Assembly: GCF_014596725.1 (NCBI RefSeq) | Contig: NZ_JACVEG010000004.1 | Coordinates: forward strand, 186,001-250,000 | DNA: 64,000 nucleotides | From: Vibrio sp. Y2-5 | GTDB taxonomy: Bacteria; Pseudomonadota; Gammaproteobacteria; Enterobacterales; Vibrionaceae | Direction: 5' to 3' | Shown here: positions 8,435 to 18,150 of the stretch, piece by piece | Layout: each line of letters opens with the position of its first letter | Numbering within the stretch: the first letter of the stretch is position 1 | Position numbers and translations under genes: made by a program | The notes under the pieces: model-generated | Database searches by the model: none | Told to the model about the DNA's origin: nothing | What the model saw: the letters and a program-made list of their open reading frames with translations, nothing else

Positions 8435-9899
8435 TCAGCTTATTATCCCTTTGTTCATTTATCTTATCGCCGTTTTCACATTGGCCTTTCTGACTCAGCG
8501 TTACAAAAAGGCCGGCAATTTTCTCACCGAATATTTTGTTGGTAGCCGAAGCATGGGGGGATTTGTTCTCGCCATGACCCTTGCAGCAACCTACGCCAGT
8601 GCCAGTAGTTTTATCGGCGGGCCGGGAGCAGCATACAAAATGGGGCTTGGTTGGGTATTGCTGGCTATGATCCAATTACCTGCGACTTGGCTTACTTTAG
8701 GTGTACTTGGGAAAAAATTTGCAATAGAAGCAAGACGCCACAAAGCACTGACAATAAATGACATGCTTTATGCCCGTTATAAGAGCCGAAAAGTTGTTAT
8801 TTTCTCTTCACTTGCGCTACTTCTGGCTTTCTTCGGTACTATGGTGGTGCAATTCGTCGGTGGTGCAAGGCTACTTCAAACTGTCCTTGGAATTAGTTAT
8901 CAGAATGGATTGCTATTGTTTGCCTGTACGGTTGGAATTTACACCACCATCGGTGGTTTTCGTGCCGTAGTCATGACAGACACCATTCAAGGGATAATGA
9001 TGGTTATCGGTACTTTCATTCTACTGGCTGGTGTGATTCATGCGGGAGGAAGCTTAGAAAGTCTCGTCACTAAGCTTCACGATATCGATCCAGCACTGGT
9101 ATCGCCATATGGGCCAAATCATTTCCTGAGCCAGCCGTTTATTTTGAGCTTTTGGATTCTCGTCTGTTTCGGCATTATCGGGCTGCCTCAAGCAGCTGTA
9201 CGATGTATGTCATACAAAAATAGTGCTTCATTACATAGAGGCATGGTGATCAGTACTATCATGATTGCACTGCTGATGTTCGGAACTCACCTAACCGGAG
9301 CTTTGGGAAGAGCCTTGGTTCCTGAAGTCGCAAGCCCTGATCAGATCATGCCAACACTCATGATGACCGTTCTTCCACCGATACTTGCAGGTGTTTTCAT
9401 TGCTGGGCCTATGGCAGCCATTATGTCGACTATTGACTCGCAGTTAATTCAGGCTTCATCAACTCTGCTTAAAGATCTTTATATTAACTACATCAATCCT
9501 CAGATCGTTGAAGACCAAAATGCGGACAAAAAATTAAGCCGGATTTCTCTATGGACAACGGGTATCTTTGCTAGTTTAGTTTTTGTTGCAGCGACCAATC
9601 CACCAGACATGATTATTTGGCTGAATCTTGTGGCTTTAGGCGGTTTGCAAGCCGTCTTTTTATGGCCTTTGGTATTAGGATTATACTGGTCGAGAGCTTC
9701 TTCTACTGGGGCTTTATCTTCTATGGTCTTTGGGCTAAGCGTTTACATTAGCTTAGTTTTGCTAAAGCCAGATATGGGAGGTATACACCCCATCGTTCCT
9801 ACCATGATCACAGGACTGTCCGTGTTCATCATTGGCAGTATGTTGAAACCTCACAAAGAACTTAAACAGCGCTTAATGCCAATAAATCAAGATAGCTAA
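8427..9899 (+). CDS. panF: Sodium/pantothenate symporter PanF
   Basis: 490 residues from ATG 8427 (MNSQLIIPLFIY), overlapping the yhdT stop by 8 bases; the longer in-frame reading from 8397 would sit inside yhdT. About 12-13 membrane helices of the sodium:solute symporter family, with the family segment YFVGSRSMGGFVLAMTLAAT near residue 38 and GPMAAIMSTIDSQLIQASS near residue 328. PanF imports pantothenate, the coenzyme A precursor, with Na+. The yhdT-panF pairing supports the specific name. In E. coli the pair follows accBC; here it stands alone. Confidence 0.9.
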   Translation: MNSQLIIPLFIYLIAVFTLAFLTQRYKKAGNFLTEYFVGSRSMGGFVLAMTLAATYASASSFIGGPGAAYKMGLGWVLLAMIQLPATWLTLGVLGKKFAIEARRHKALTINDMLYARYKSRKVVIFSSLALLLAFFGTMVVQFVGGARLLQTVLGISYQNGLLLFACTVGIYTTIGGFRAVVMTDTIQGIMMVIGTFILLAGVIHAGGSLESLVTKLHDIDPALVSPYGPNHFLSQPFILSFWILVCFGIIGLPQAAVRCMSYKNSASLHRGMVISTIMIALLMFGTHLTGALGRALVPEVASPDQIMPTLMMTVLPPILAGVFIAGPMAAIMSTIDSQLIQASSTLLKDLYINYINPQIVEDQNADKKLSRISLWTTGIFASLVFVAATNPPDMIIWLNLVALGGLQAVFLWPLVLGLYWSRASSTGALSSMVFGLSVYISLVLLKPDMGGIHPIVPTMITGLSVFIIGSMLKPHKELKQRLMPINQDS

Positions 9900-10255
9900 A
9901 CAGTTTGAAAGAGTAAGACGCTATGTAAATACCTGATTTAATGCCCACAAGTTCTAGCTCATTGTAAATACAAAGCTTTGCAGTGTAACTAGGCATCATG
10001 GATACGTTATAGATACAAAGCTTCACCAGCGCTTGGGGATGCTCTCTATACCTTTCATGATTCATTAATAATTAACGGTCAGTTACAGAATATCGCTCAG
10101 CCACAATACAGATGTCGATAAAGCGAGCACTGCTCATGTTGAAACGACGCTGGATCGTTGCAGATCAAAAAAGCCATCGCTTAATCTCGTACCTATTGAA
10201 AATAAGTATGATAGCGATGGCTTATACCGAACTAAGCTAATTTAAAATTGCTTAA
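9900..10255. other. Convergent intergenic region between panF and sucD
   Basis: 356 bases between two converging genes. It holds the suc operon terminator hairpin (10168-10223) and a pair of 11-base direct repeats ATACAAAGCTT at 9968-9978 and 10013-10023, 45 bases apart. I see no gene. A 67-codon reading frame on the minus strand reads through both repeats, has no ribosome site and overlaps the panF end, so it is not called. Confidence 0.5.
10168..10223 (-). terminator. Long-stem terminator of the suc operon
   Basis: Arms AAGCCATCGCT (10171-10181) and AGCGATGGCTT (10213-10223) are perfectly complementary. The interior can pair further, with ACCTATT against AATAAGTA around a GAAA loop. On the minus strand the stem is followed by a T-run, placing it about 33 bases after the sucD stop. 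A long, stable 3' hairpin of this kind can also be the end of a processed 3'UTR small RNA. Confidence 0.8.
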
Positions 10256-11128
10256 TTACCAACCCGTTACTTCACGTAGCGCTTTACCGATTTCAGCAAG
10301 ACTTTTCACTGTCTTAACGCCAGCAGACTCTAGTGCAGCAAACTTCTCGTCAGCCGTACCTTTACCGCCAGAGATAATCGCACCAGCGTGGCCCATACGT
10401 TTACCCGCAGGAGCCGTTACACCCGCAATGTAAGAAACAACAGGCTTAGTCACGTTTTCTTTGATGAACGCTGCCGCTTCTTCTTCCGCAGTACCGCCGA
10501 TTTCACCAATCATTACGATTGCTTCAGTTTCAGGGTCTTCCTGGAATAGTTTCAGGATGTCAATGAAGTTTGAACCTGGGATAGGGTCACCACCGATACC
10601 AACACAGGTAGACTGACCGAAACCTTCGTCCGTTGTTTGCTTAACTGCTTCGTAAGTTAGAGTACCTGAACGAGATACGATACCTACTTTACCTTTCTTA
10701 TGAATGTGACCTGGCATGATACCAATCTTACACTCATCTGGAGTGATAACACCCGGACAGTTAGGACCAATCATACGTACGCCTGTCTCTTCCAGCTTCA
10801 CTTTTACATCGATCATATCGATGGTTGGAATACCTTCTGTGATAGTTACGATTAACTCGATACCTGCGTCAATTGCTTCGAAAATAGCATCTTTACAGAA
10901 TGCTGCTGGTACGTAGATTACTGTCGCTGTAGCGCCAGTTGCTTCTACTGCTTCGCGTACAGTGTTAAATACCGGTAAACCTAGGTGAGTTTGACCACCT
11001 TTACCCGGAGAAACACCACCGACCATTTGCGTTCCGTAAGCGATCGCTTGTTCAGAGTGGAAAGTACCTTGACCGCCAGTGAAACCTTGGCAAATTACTT
11101 TAGTGTTTTTGTTAATAAGTACAGACAT
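10256..11128 (-). CDS. sucD: Succinyl-CoA synthetase alpha subunit
   Basis: 290 residues, the normal SucD length. It has the N-terminal CoA-binding Rossmann segment ([22 protein letters not shown]), RSGTLTYEA, and the phosphohistidine region [18 protein letters not shown], with the phosphorylated His near residue 247. With SucC it converts succinyl-CoA, ADP (or GDP) and phosphate to succinate, CoA and ATP (or GTP). Its ATG overlaps the sucC stop by one base. It is the last gene of the sucA-sucB-lpd-sucC-sucD operon. Confidence 0.95.
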   Translation of the reverse strand: MSVLINKNTKVICQGFTGGQGTFHSEQAIAYGTQMVGGVSPGKGGQTHLGLPVFNTVREAVEATGATATVIYVPAAFCKDAIFEAIDAGIELIVTITEGIPTIDMIDVKVKLEETGVRMIGPNCPGVITPDECKIGIMPGHIHKKGKVGIVSRSGTLTYEAVKQTTDEGFGQSTCVGIGGDPIPGSNFIDILKLFQEDPETEAIVMIGEIGGTAEEEAAAFIKENVTKPVVSYIAGVTAPAGKRMGHAGAIISGGKGTADEKFAALESAGVKTVKSLAEIGKALREVTGW

Positions 11129-12291
11129 TATTTGCCCTCCACAGCAGCAACAACTTTCTGAGCTGCGTCAGTTAGTGACTCAGCAGCAATGATATCAAGG
11201 TCAGAACCAGCAAGGACTTCGCGACCTAGGTCAGCGTTCGTACCTTCAAGACGAACAACAACAGGAACGTTTACGCCAACTTCTTTAACCGCACCGATAA
11301 TACCTTCTGCGATCATGTCACAGCGTACGATACCACCGAAGATGTTTACCAGAACGGCTTTCACATTCGCATCAGATAGAATGATCTTAAATGCTTCAGC
11401 TACACGCTCTTTTGTTGCGCCACCGCCAACATCTAGGAAGTTTGCAGGTTTGCCACCGTGTAGGTTAACAATGTCCATTGTACCCATTGCTAGACCAGCA
11501 CCGTTAACCATACAACCAACGTCACCATCCAGTGCTACGTAGTTCAGTTCCCACTGAGCTGCGTGCGCTTCACGCTCGTCTTCTTGCGAAGGATCGTGCA
11601 TTTCACGTAGCTTAGGCTGACGGTACATTGCGTTTGAGTCGATGTTAATTTTACCGTCTAGGCACAATAGGTTGCCTTCAGTAGTAATAACAAGCGGGTT
11701 AATCTCAAGCAATGCCAAATCATATTGAGAGAACATTTCGCCAAGACCCATAAAGATCTTCACGAATTGCTTGATTTGGTTACCTTCAAGACCCAGTTTG
11801 AATGCAAGTTCACGACCTTGGTAAGCTTGTGGACCTACGAGTGGATCAATTGCAGCTTTGTGGATTAGCTCTGGCGTTTCTTCAGCAACTTTTTCAATTT
11901 CCACACCACCTTCAGTTGATGCCATGAAAACAATCTTACGAGTTGCTCGGTCTACGACTGCGCCAAGGTATAGTTCATTAGCGATGTCAGTTGCGGTTTC
12001 AACCAAAATCTTTGAAACTGGCTGACCATTTGCGTCTGTTTGGTAAGTTACTAGGTTTTTACCTAACCATTTTTGAGCGAATTCTTTTACGCCTTCACTC
12101 GTGTCGTGAAGCTCTACACCGCCCGCTTTACCACGGCCACCAGCGTGAACCTGACACTTAGCAACTTTTTTACCCGTGATACGCTTAGCAGCTTCAAAAG
12201 CTTCTTGTGCAGTATCGCATGCATAACCTTCAGATACAGGCAGTCCAAATTCGGCAAACAGCTGTTTAGCCTGATACTCATGAATATTCAT
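11128..12291 (-). CDS. sucC: Succinyl-CoA synthetase beta subunit
   Basis: 387 residues, typical of SucC. It begins [19 protein letters not shown], the conserved start of the ATP-grasp domain, has the nucleotide segment [15 protein letters not shown] near residue 46, and ends with [15 protein letters not shown] and the [15 protein letters not shown] segment. It supplies the nucleotide-binding half of succinyl-CoA synthetase and gives substrate-level phosphorylation after the 2-oxoglutarate dehydrogenase step encoded upstream. An AGGAG ribosome site precedes ATG 12291; it lies 26 bases after lpd. Confidence 0.95.
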   Translation of the reverse strand: MNIHEYQAKQLFAEFGLPVSEGYACDTAQEAFEAAKRITGKKVAKCQVHAGGRGKAGGVELHDTSEGVKEFAQKWLGKNLVTYQTDANGQPVSKILVETATDIANELYLGAVVDRATRKIVFMASTEGGVEIEKVAEETPELIHKAAIDPLVGPQAYQGRELAFKLGLEGNQIKQFVKIFMGLGEMFSQYDLALLEINPLVITTEGNLLCLDGKINIDSNAMYRQPKLREMHDPSQEDEREAHAAQWELNYVALDGDVGCMVNGAGLAMGTMDIVNLHGGKPANFLDVGGGATKERVAEAFKIILSDANVKAVLVNIFGGIVRCDMIAEGIIGAVKEVGVNVPVVVRLEGTNADLGREVLAGSDLDIIAAESLTDAAQKVVAAVEGK

Positions 12292-12317
12292 TACTTATTT
12301 CTCCTGTGAATAAGATT

Positions 12318-13733
12318 TTAGCCGTGGATGGCGCGTTTATCTGCCGCTAAAGCGGCTTCGTGCAATACTTCGCTTAAAGAAGGATGCGCGTGCATAGTGA
12401 GTGAAATATCTTCTGCCGAAGCTTGGAATGCCATTGACATCGTAACTTCGTTAATTAGTTCTGATGCTTGTGGACCGATAATTGTCGCACCAACCAGTCT
12501 GTCGTTGTCTTCACGGACGAACAAAGTACAACGCCCACCATCTCTGCCTAGCGCTAATGCACGACCATTGCCACCAAAAGGTGCGCTGCCTTTTTTAACG
12601 CCCGCACCGGGTTGAGTGACCCCTACCCAAGCAACTTCTGGGTCGGTGTAGATAACCGAAGGTATTGCGTTCAAATCAACAGGATGAACTGGTTGTCCAG
12701 CAATCGATTCTGCGACTTGAATACCTTCATGCATTGCTTTGTGCGCCAACATTGGACCGCGAACCAAGTCACCAATTGCCCACAAACCAGGTTGTCCTGT
12801 GCGGCATAACTCATCGACAACGATCACACCGCGATCATCTTTAGTGATACCTAGAGCTTCGACGTCAAGATCATCACTGTTAGGCACTCGCCCGATAGCA
12901 ACGATCAGTTTGTCAACGGTAGTTTTATGCTCTACACCAGCTTGTTCCCAATGAAGAACGATGTCCTTACTGCGTTTTTCAACACGCTGAATCTTGACGC
13001 CAAACTCCATGGTCAGGCCGCTATCTGTCAGTGCTTTACGAACCTCAGTGGATGCACGTTTCTCAAGCCCTGGCAGGAAAGAGTCCGCAGCTTCTAGCAA
13101 TGTGACTTCTGAACCTAAGCGCTGCCAAACAGATCCCAGTTCCAAACCAATCACACCAGCGCCAATTACGCCAAGACGCTTAGGACAGCTTTCAAGCGCT
13201 AATGCGCCTGCATTATCGAGAATATCGACGTTGTCGACTTCGACGCCTGGCAACGCACGTGGTCTAGAACCCATCGCCATTACAACGTTACGCGCTTGTA
13301 AGGTTTGCGTATCTTTTGATTGAGCAACCGAAAGTTGCCAAACTCCATCTTGGCAGAGTACTGGCGTAGCTCGACCATGAACGAACGTGATGCTATTGCG
13401 ATCAAATAGCATGCGAATGCCCTGAGTTAGTCGATTCACAATGGCATTTTTTCGTGAAATCATTGCTGGTACATCCAGCTTCGCACCAGTAACACTGATT
13501 CCGTGCTCAGTGCCTTCGTGTTGTAACGCGTGATACAACTCAGATGACTGAAGTAGAGCTTTAGACGGTATACAGCCTACATTTAAGCAAGTGCCGCCAG
13601 GAGATGGTTCCCCTTCAGAATTTGAGAAATCATCGATACAAGCGACCTTTAGTCCAAGCTGTGCAGCTCGAATAGCTGCAACATATCCACCTGGTCCCGC
13701 GCCAATAACGGCAACATCAAAAAGTGTACTCAT
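12318..13733 (-). CDS. lpd: Dihydrolipoyl dehydrogenase (E3) of the suc operon
   Basis: 471 residues. FAD-binding GAGPGGYVAAI at residues 11-21, redox-active disulfide GGTCLNVGCIPSK (Cys49 and Cys54), a second nucleotide fold GVIGAGVIGLELGSVW, and the C-terminal dimer segment with HAHPSLSEVLHEA. E3 reoxidises the lipoyl group of SucB using NAD+. A dedicated E3 gene between sucB and sucC is the order of pseudomonads (lpdG). In E. coli the suc operon has no lpd and uses the one from the pyruvate dehydrogenase operon. AAGGA precedes the ATG. Confidence 0.93.
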   Translation of the reverse strand: MSTLFDVAVIGAGPGGYVAAIRAAQLGLKVACIDDFSNSEGEPSPGGTCLNVGCIPSKALLQSSELYHALQHEGTEHGISVTGAKLDVPAMISRKNAIVNRLTQGIRMLFDRNSITFVHGRATPVLCQDGVWQLSVAQSKDTQTLQARNVVMAMGSRPRALPGVEVDNVDILDNAGALALESCPKRLGVIGAGVIGLELGSVWQRLGSEVTLLEAADSFLPGLEKRASTEVRKALTDSGLTMEFGVKIQRVEKRSKDIVLHWEQAGVEHKTTVDKLIVAIGRVPNSDDLDVEALGITKDDRGVIVVDELCRTGQPGLWAIGDLVRGPMLAHKAMHEGIQVAESIAGQPVHPVDLNAIPSVIYTDPEVAWVGVTQPGAGVKKGSAPFGGNGRALALGRDGGRCTLFVREDNDRLVGATIIGPQASELINEVTMSMAFQASAEDISLTMHAHPSLSEVLHEAALAADKRAIHG

Positions 13734-13744
13734 AATGGTTCCTT

Positions 13745-14932
13745 TTAAATATCTAGTAAAAAGCGCTCAGGCGATTCCAACAAGCGGCGAATGTGCACCA
13801 GTGCTTGTACTGCTTCCTGACCGTCGATGATTCGGTGGTCATAGCTCAGTGCCAGGTACATCATTGGACGAATAACAATATTTCCGTCCTCTACAACAGC
13901 ACGTGGAGTGATAGCGTGCATACCCAAAATGGCTGATTGTGGTGGGTTGATGATCGGAGTAGACATCATTGAGCCGAACGTACCGCCGTTAGTGATAGAG
14001 AAAGTTCCGCCTTGTAGGGCTTCAAGAGGCAATTTGCCATTACGCGCCTGAATTGCATACTCAGCGATTTGGCTTTCAATTTCCTTAATTGACATTTGTT
14101 CAGCATTACGTAGTGCTGGTACAACAAGGCCGCGAGGGCTACTTACCGCAATACCGATATCGCAGTAGTCGTGCCAAATGATATCTTTACCATCAACACT
14201 AGCGTTAAGAATTGGGAATTCACGCAAAGCACTCGTTGCTGCTTTTACAAAGAACGACATAAAGCCAAGTTTCACATCGTGTTTTGCAGCAAAGTCGTCT
14301 TTCCAACGTTTACGTAAATCCATTACTGGCTGCATGTTCACTTCGTTGAACGTAGTCAAAATGGCGTTTTCACGCTGCGACTCAAGCAAACGCTCAGCAA
14401 CACGAGCACGTAGTCTCGACATCGGCTCACGACGCTCTTCACGAGAGCCAGAAATGATTGGAGCTGCTGGTGCTTTGGTTACAACAGGTTCAGGGGTTTG
14501 TACAGGCGCTTTTTGCGCTTCAGCTGCACGTACTACATCTTCTTTTAGAACTCGACCGCCATTACCACTACCAGTAACTTGATCCATAGAGATGCCCTGA
14601 CGTAACCCTTCCTGACTTGCTGCAGGCATCACCGGAGCAGAAGCTGGCGCCGCAGCTTCTGCAGGAGCTGCTGCCGGAGCTTCAACTGCAGCAGCACTCT
14701 GAGGCACTATGTAAGCTAACAGCTGTTCAGATACTACTGTATCTTCTTCCTGACAGATGAGTTCATTCAACACACCGTCTTGTGGCGCTGGAATTTCAAG
14801 GATAACTTTGTCAGTTTCAAGTTCAGCTATGACTTCATCGCGCTTTACCGCTTCTCCTGGCTGCTTACACCAGCGAGCCAAGATACCTTCCGAAACGGAT
14901 TCTGGGAGTTGTGGGGCTTTAATTTCAATCAT
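13745..14932 (-). CDS. sucB: Dihydrolipoyl succinyltransferase (E2) of 2-oxoglutarate dehydrogenase
   Basis: 395 residues. Residues 1-76 form one lipoyl domain with the lipoylated lysine in [11 protein letters not shown] (Lys42). An Ala/Pro-rich linker follows (about 77-108), then a peripheral-subunit-binding domain ([19 protein letters not shown]) and a catalytic core starting near residue 165. The catalytic His366 is in [13 protein letters not shown]2 passes the succinyl group from the SucA active site to CoA. It lies 36 bases after sucA, with AGGA before the ATG. The single lipoyl domain and length fit SucB, not AceF. Confidence 0.94.
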   Translation of the reverse strand: MIEIKAPQLPESVSEGILARWCKQPGEAVKRDEVIAELETDKVILEIPAPQDGVLNELICQEEDTVVSEQLLAYIVPQSAAAVEAPAAAPAEAAAPASAPVMPAASQEGLRQGISMDQVTGSGNGGRVLKEDVVRAAEAQKAPVQTPEPVVTKAPAAPIISGSREERREPMSRLRARVAERLLESQRENAILTTFNEVNMQPVMDLRKRWKDDFAAKHDVKLGFMSFFVKAATSALREFPILNASVDGKDIIWHDYCDIGIAVSSPRGLVVPALRNAEQMSIKEIESQIAEYAIQARNGKLPLEALQGGTFSITNGGTFGSMMSTPIINPPQSAILGMHAITPRAVVEDGNIVIRPMMYLALSYDHRIIDGQEAVQALVHIRRLLESPERFLLDI

Positions 14933-14968
14933 AATTATTTTCCTGAGGTAATTTGTTATCTACTGAGC

Positions 14969-17692
14969 CTATGAAATCGAAGCAAACGCTTCGTCAAGTA
15001 GATTTTCTAGTTCTTGACGATGTACAGAGCCATAACCAGTTGCTGGTGCAGCAGCAGCTGGACGGCCTGCATAACTCCAGTTTCTCCCTTCCGTGATAGA
15101 AACAAGATTATGATGAATCTGACGCCACGCGCCTTGGTTTTCCGGCTCTTCCTGTAGCCATACTAAGTGTTTACAATTGGTTAACTGTTCCAACTGAGAT
15201 GAAAGCTCTTCTGCTGGGAACGGATAAAGTTGTTCAAGACGGATAATTGCTACTCTGTCTTCCAATCCACGTTTCTGACGTTCTGCCACTGCGTCATAGT
15301 AAACTTGCCCCGAACAAACAATGGCTTGCTCGATTTGGTTCGCAGGCTGGTTTAACGGATCAGCAATCACTGGTAGGAATGTGTTGTCAGTGAAACGAGT
15401 CAGGTCGCTCATTGCTGCTTTAGCTCGCAACAGACGCTTGCTCATCATAATAATCAATGGCTTACGTGTTGAACGTGTGACTTGACCACGTAACAAATGG
15501 AACATCTGGCTAGATTCACTAGGCATAACCACTTGCATATTGTTTTCCGCACACAACTGTAGCCAACGTTCTGGACGTGCAGATGAGTGCTCAGGGCCCT
15601 GACCGTCATAACCATGAGGTAGCATCACAGTTAACCCGCTAAAACGTTGCCATTTGGTTTCACCTGAACAGATGAATTGGTCGATAGCAATTTGGGCACC
15701 ATTCGCGAAATCGCCAAACTGAGCTTCCCAGATAGTTAACGCTTTTGGAGAACTAATCGAATAACCATATTCCAACGCTAATATCGCCTCTTCGTTCAGC
15801 ACAGAGTCGATGACCTCAAACGTTTCCTGACTAGGACTGATATTTTGCAGCGGTATGTAGCGTTCTTGTTTTTGTTGGTCGTGCAATACTGCATGTCGGT
15901 GACTAAACGTACCACGGCCAGCATCTTCACCAGAAAGGCGAACTGGGTGCCCGTCTTCCACCAAAGATCCCCATGCCAGTGCTTCTGCCATACCCCAATC
16001 AACAGGCTGATCACCAAGAGACATCGCTTTGCGTTGAGCTAACTGGCGTTTCACAGTTGGGTGAACCGTAAATCCATCAGGTGCGGTAGATAACACATCG
16101 CCTAGTTTTGCAATACGTTCACGAGTAATTTGAGTACAAGAAATTGGGCACCAATTAGTCTGGTCGAAGACGCTCCAGTCGTTGCTCCAACGATGGGTAG
16201 CGGATTTCGGCGCGCTTTCTGAAGCAGGGCTATCCAGCCATTGTCGGGTTGACTCAACCATTTCAGACGACTGCTCTGATGTCAGAACTTGTTGTTGAAC
16301 CAGTTTGTCCGCGTAAAGACTGCGTACACCCGGATGGTTATCGACAGCTTTATACATCTGTGGCTGAGTCAGACGTGGTTCGTCACTCTCGTTATGACCA
16401 TGTTTGCGGAAACATACTAAGTCAATGATGATGTCTTTATGGAAAGTCTGTCTCCAATCCGCCGCTAACGCCATTGCATTACAAACTGCTTCAACGTCAT
16501 TACCGTTAACATGCAGTACCGGCATACCAGCCCCTTTCGCAACATCTGTACAATAACGCGTTGAGCGCATATCTTGCGGATGAGAAGTTGTGAAACCGAC
16601 TTGGTTATTGATGACGAGGTGAATCGTACCACCTGTACTGTAGCCGCGAGTTTCTGCAAGAGCGAAGGTTGTTTGGTTTACACCTAAACCACCTAGTGCA
16701 GAGTCACCATGAATCAATAGCGAAGCTACTTGCTCGCGGGCAATGTCACCACGATTATCTTGACGAGCGCGAACTTGTCCCTGAACCACCGGGTTTACAA
16801 TCTCTAGGTGTGACGGGTTGCATGTCAGTGAAAGATGCATGCTACCGTGTGCGGTATCAATGTTTCTCGAATATCCAAGGTGATATTTAACATCACCTGA
16901 ACCTAGAGCCTTCGGTTGTTTGCCCTCAAATTCTTCACATAGTAGAGCTGGAGATTTGCCCAACACATTGACTAGAACATTCAAACGACCACGGTGCGCC
17001 ATACCGATCACCAACTCTTCGGCTCCATGCTTGCTTAATTGATCAATCAATGCATGAATCCCTGGGATAGTGCTCTCACCACCTTCCAAAGAAAATCGTT
17101 TCTGTCCTACAAAGCGAGTATGTAAGTAACGCTCTAAAGTTTCAGCTCGAGTTAAATGTTCTAAATGGGTAAGTTTTTGGTCTTGCTTAAAATCAGCGGG
17201 AGAAGCTTGCTCTATTCGCTTTAGCAACCAATCAACCTCTTGATCGTCTTCTAAGTGCGTCACTTCATAGCCAGTACTACCACACCAAGCTTGCTGATAC
17301 AGAGAAAGAATCTGATTCAGAGGCATATTGACTTGTTGACCAGCAAAAGGAACGTAAAAATTCTGCTGCAAGTCAGCTGTTTCCAGCCCCCACTCTTGCA
17401 AATTCAGTTGTTGTAACGGTTTGACAACTTGTAAGCCAAGCGGATCTATTTGTGCATTATGGTGACCTTTGTCACGAATCATTTTTGTGAGTAAAGTAAC
17501 CGCAATTTGCTTTTTCACAACAGAGGAAGATACATTACCTTCTGCTGCGCCTTGTTCAAAAATAACACCTTCTGTTTGTGTAAATAGTTGCTGCCAGTCT
17601 TCTGAAAGCTGTTCTGGAGATTCAAGCCACTGACGGTATTGCTCATCAAGAAAACTTAAGTTTTCTGCGTTAAATAGAGATGATGGTTCCAT
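14969..17692 (-). CDS. sucA: 2-Oxoglutarate dehydrogenase E1 component
   Basis: 907 residues, somewhat shorter than the usual 930-940. It starts with the E1o N-terminal segment (FLDEQYRQWLESPEQLSEDWQ) that docks to the complex. It carries VIGMAHRGRLNVLVNVLGK, the thiamine-diphosphate region GDSALGGLGVNQTT to VNGNDVEAVC, and LSGEDAGRGTFSHRHAVLHD in the second half. The enzyme decarboxylates 2-oxoglutarate and transfers succinyl to lipoyl-SucB. It is the first gene of a five-gene operon behind a sigma-54 promoter at 17742-17757, with AAGGAG just before ATG 17692. No sdh genes are next to it, so it may be a second, inducible copy rather than the housekeeping TCA-cycle gene. Confidence 0.94.
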   Translation of the reverse strand: MEPSSLFNAENLSFLDEQYRQWLESPEQLSEDWQQLFTQTEGVIFEQGAAEGNVSSSVVKKQIAVTLLTKMIRDKGHHNAQIDPLGLQVVKPLQQLNLQEWGLETADLQQNFYVPFAGQQVNMPLNQILSLYQQAWCGSTGYEVTHLEDDQEVDWLLKRIEQASPADFKQDQKLTHLEHLTRAETLERYLHTRFVGQKRFSLEGGESTIPGIHALIDQLSKHGAEELVIGMAHRGRLNVLVNVLGKSPALLCEEFEGKQPKALGSGDVKYHLGYSRNIDTAHGSMHLSLTCNPSHLEIVNPVVQGQVRARQDNRGDIAREQVASLLIHGDSALGGLGVNQTTFALAETRGYSTGGTIHLVINNQVGFTTSHPQDMRSTRYCTDVAKGAGMPVLHVNGNDVEAVCNAMALAADWRQTFHKDIIIDLVCFRKHGHNESDEPRLTQPQMYKAVDNHPGVRSLYADKLVQQQVLTSEQSSEMVESTRQWLDSPASESAPKSATHRWSNDWSVFDQTNWCPISCTQITRERIAKLGDVLSTAPDGFTVHPTVKRQLAQRKAMSLGDQPVDWGMAEALAWGSLVEDGHPVRLSGEDAGRGTFSHRHAVLHDQQKQERYIPLQNISPSQETFEVIDSVLNEEAILALEYGYSISSPKALTIWEAQFGDFANGAQIAIDQFICSGETKWQRFSGLTVMLPHGYDGQGPEHSSARPERWLQLCAENNMQVVMPSESSQMFHLLRGQVTRSTRKPLIIMMSKRLLRAKAAMSDLTRFTDNTFLPVIADPLNQPANQIEQAIVCSGQVYYDAVAERQKRGLEDRVAIIRLEQLYPFPAEELSSQLEQLTNCKHLVWLQEEPENQGAWRQIHHNLVSITEGRNWSYAGRPAAAAPATGYGSVHRQELENLLDEAFASIS

Positions 17693-17741
17693 TGTGTCTC
17701 CTTTATTTTTGTAGGGGGAGAGTTAGTAACGCATTTTATAT

Positions 17742-17757
17742 AGCAGCATTTGTGCCA
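17742..17757 (-). promoter_or_regulatory. Sigma-54 promoter of the suc operon
   Basis: On the minus strand the sequence reads TGGCACAAATGCTGCT. The -24 GG and -12 GC are separated by exactly 10 bases, and TGGCAC and TGC match the RpoN consensus TGGCACGN4TTGCW at all but two of the defined positions. The predicted start near 17732 leaves a 5' leader of about 40 bases before sucA. A sigma-54 activator gene of the DctD type lies 2.6 kb away, reading outward. Confidence 0.82.
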
Positions 17758-17769
17758 AAAAAAATATTG

Positions 17770-17782
17770 TCGTATCTAATTG
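17770..17782 (-). promoter_or_regulatory. 13-base element shared with transporter promoter
   Basis: CAATTAGATACGA on the minus strand, 12 bases upstream of the -24 element. The identical 13 bases occur at 24896-24908, 13 bases upstream of the other sigma-54 promoter and in the same orientation. The binding protein is unknown. Overlap with a partial IHF-like sequence (TATCAATTAGATA) exists here but is not preserved at the second site. Confidence 0.6.
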
Positions 17783-17841
17783 ATATATATGAATTTATTT
17801 TTTATCCCATTCAATAAACACGGCGGCGAAAGTGACACGAA

Positions 17842-17859
17842 ATCCGCACCTGAGCGGAT
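17842..17859. promoter_or_regulatory. Inverted repeat, candidate upstream activating sequence
   Basis: Perfect six-base arms ATCCGC and GCGGAT separated by six bases. The centre is about 95 bases upstream of the -24 element of the suc promoter, a normal distance for a DctD/NtrC-type enhancer. CACACAGCT at 17863-17871 next to it recurs upstream of the transporter promoter at 24959-24967. Binding by the local DctD-like regulator is inferred. Confidence 0.4.
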
Positions 17860-18082
17860 ATACACACAGCTTCATTCAAATTTTTAATTTCCAAATATCT
17901 CTCTTTCATTCCGATGAACATTTAAGGCATCGACAGATTAGTAATCGCTCTGAATTTGTTTATTACGTCAGCAATTGGCTGCTCACACATTCACATCGCC
18001 TATGCAAACTTGTCCTAAAAAGTCTTCGGAAAAGGGGAAACCGCCATCATTTCAAGATAAAGAAAATAGAAGGTGTCAAAAC

Positions 18083-18150
18083 AAGAAGAAAGAAAGAAAG
18101 AAAGAGAGAGAAAGAAAGAGAGAAAGAAAGAGAGAAAGAGAGAAAGAGAA
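18083..18150 (+). repeat. 68-base polypurine tract of GAAA/GAGA units
   Basis: Every base from 18083 to 18150 is A or G. The tract begins with (GAAA)n units, then alternates GAGAGA and GAAAGAAA blocks in a roughly mirror-like way. Such polypurine-polypyrimidine simple repeats can change length by slippage and can form triplex DNA. It lies about 330 bases upstream of the suc promoter and 400 bases upstream of the sensor kinase gene. Confidence 0.9.

Noticed and set aside
9862..10065. 67-codon minus-strand reading frame with a repeated KLCIYN segment
   Set aside because: No ribosome site, overlaps the end of panF, and the repeat merely reflects an 11-base direct repeat in the DNA.
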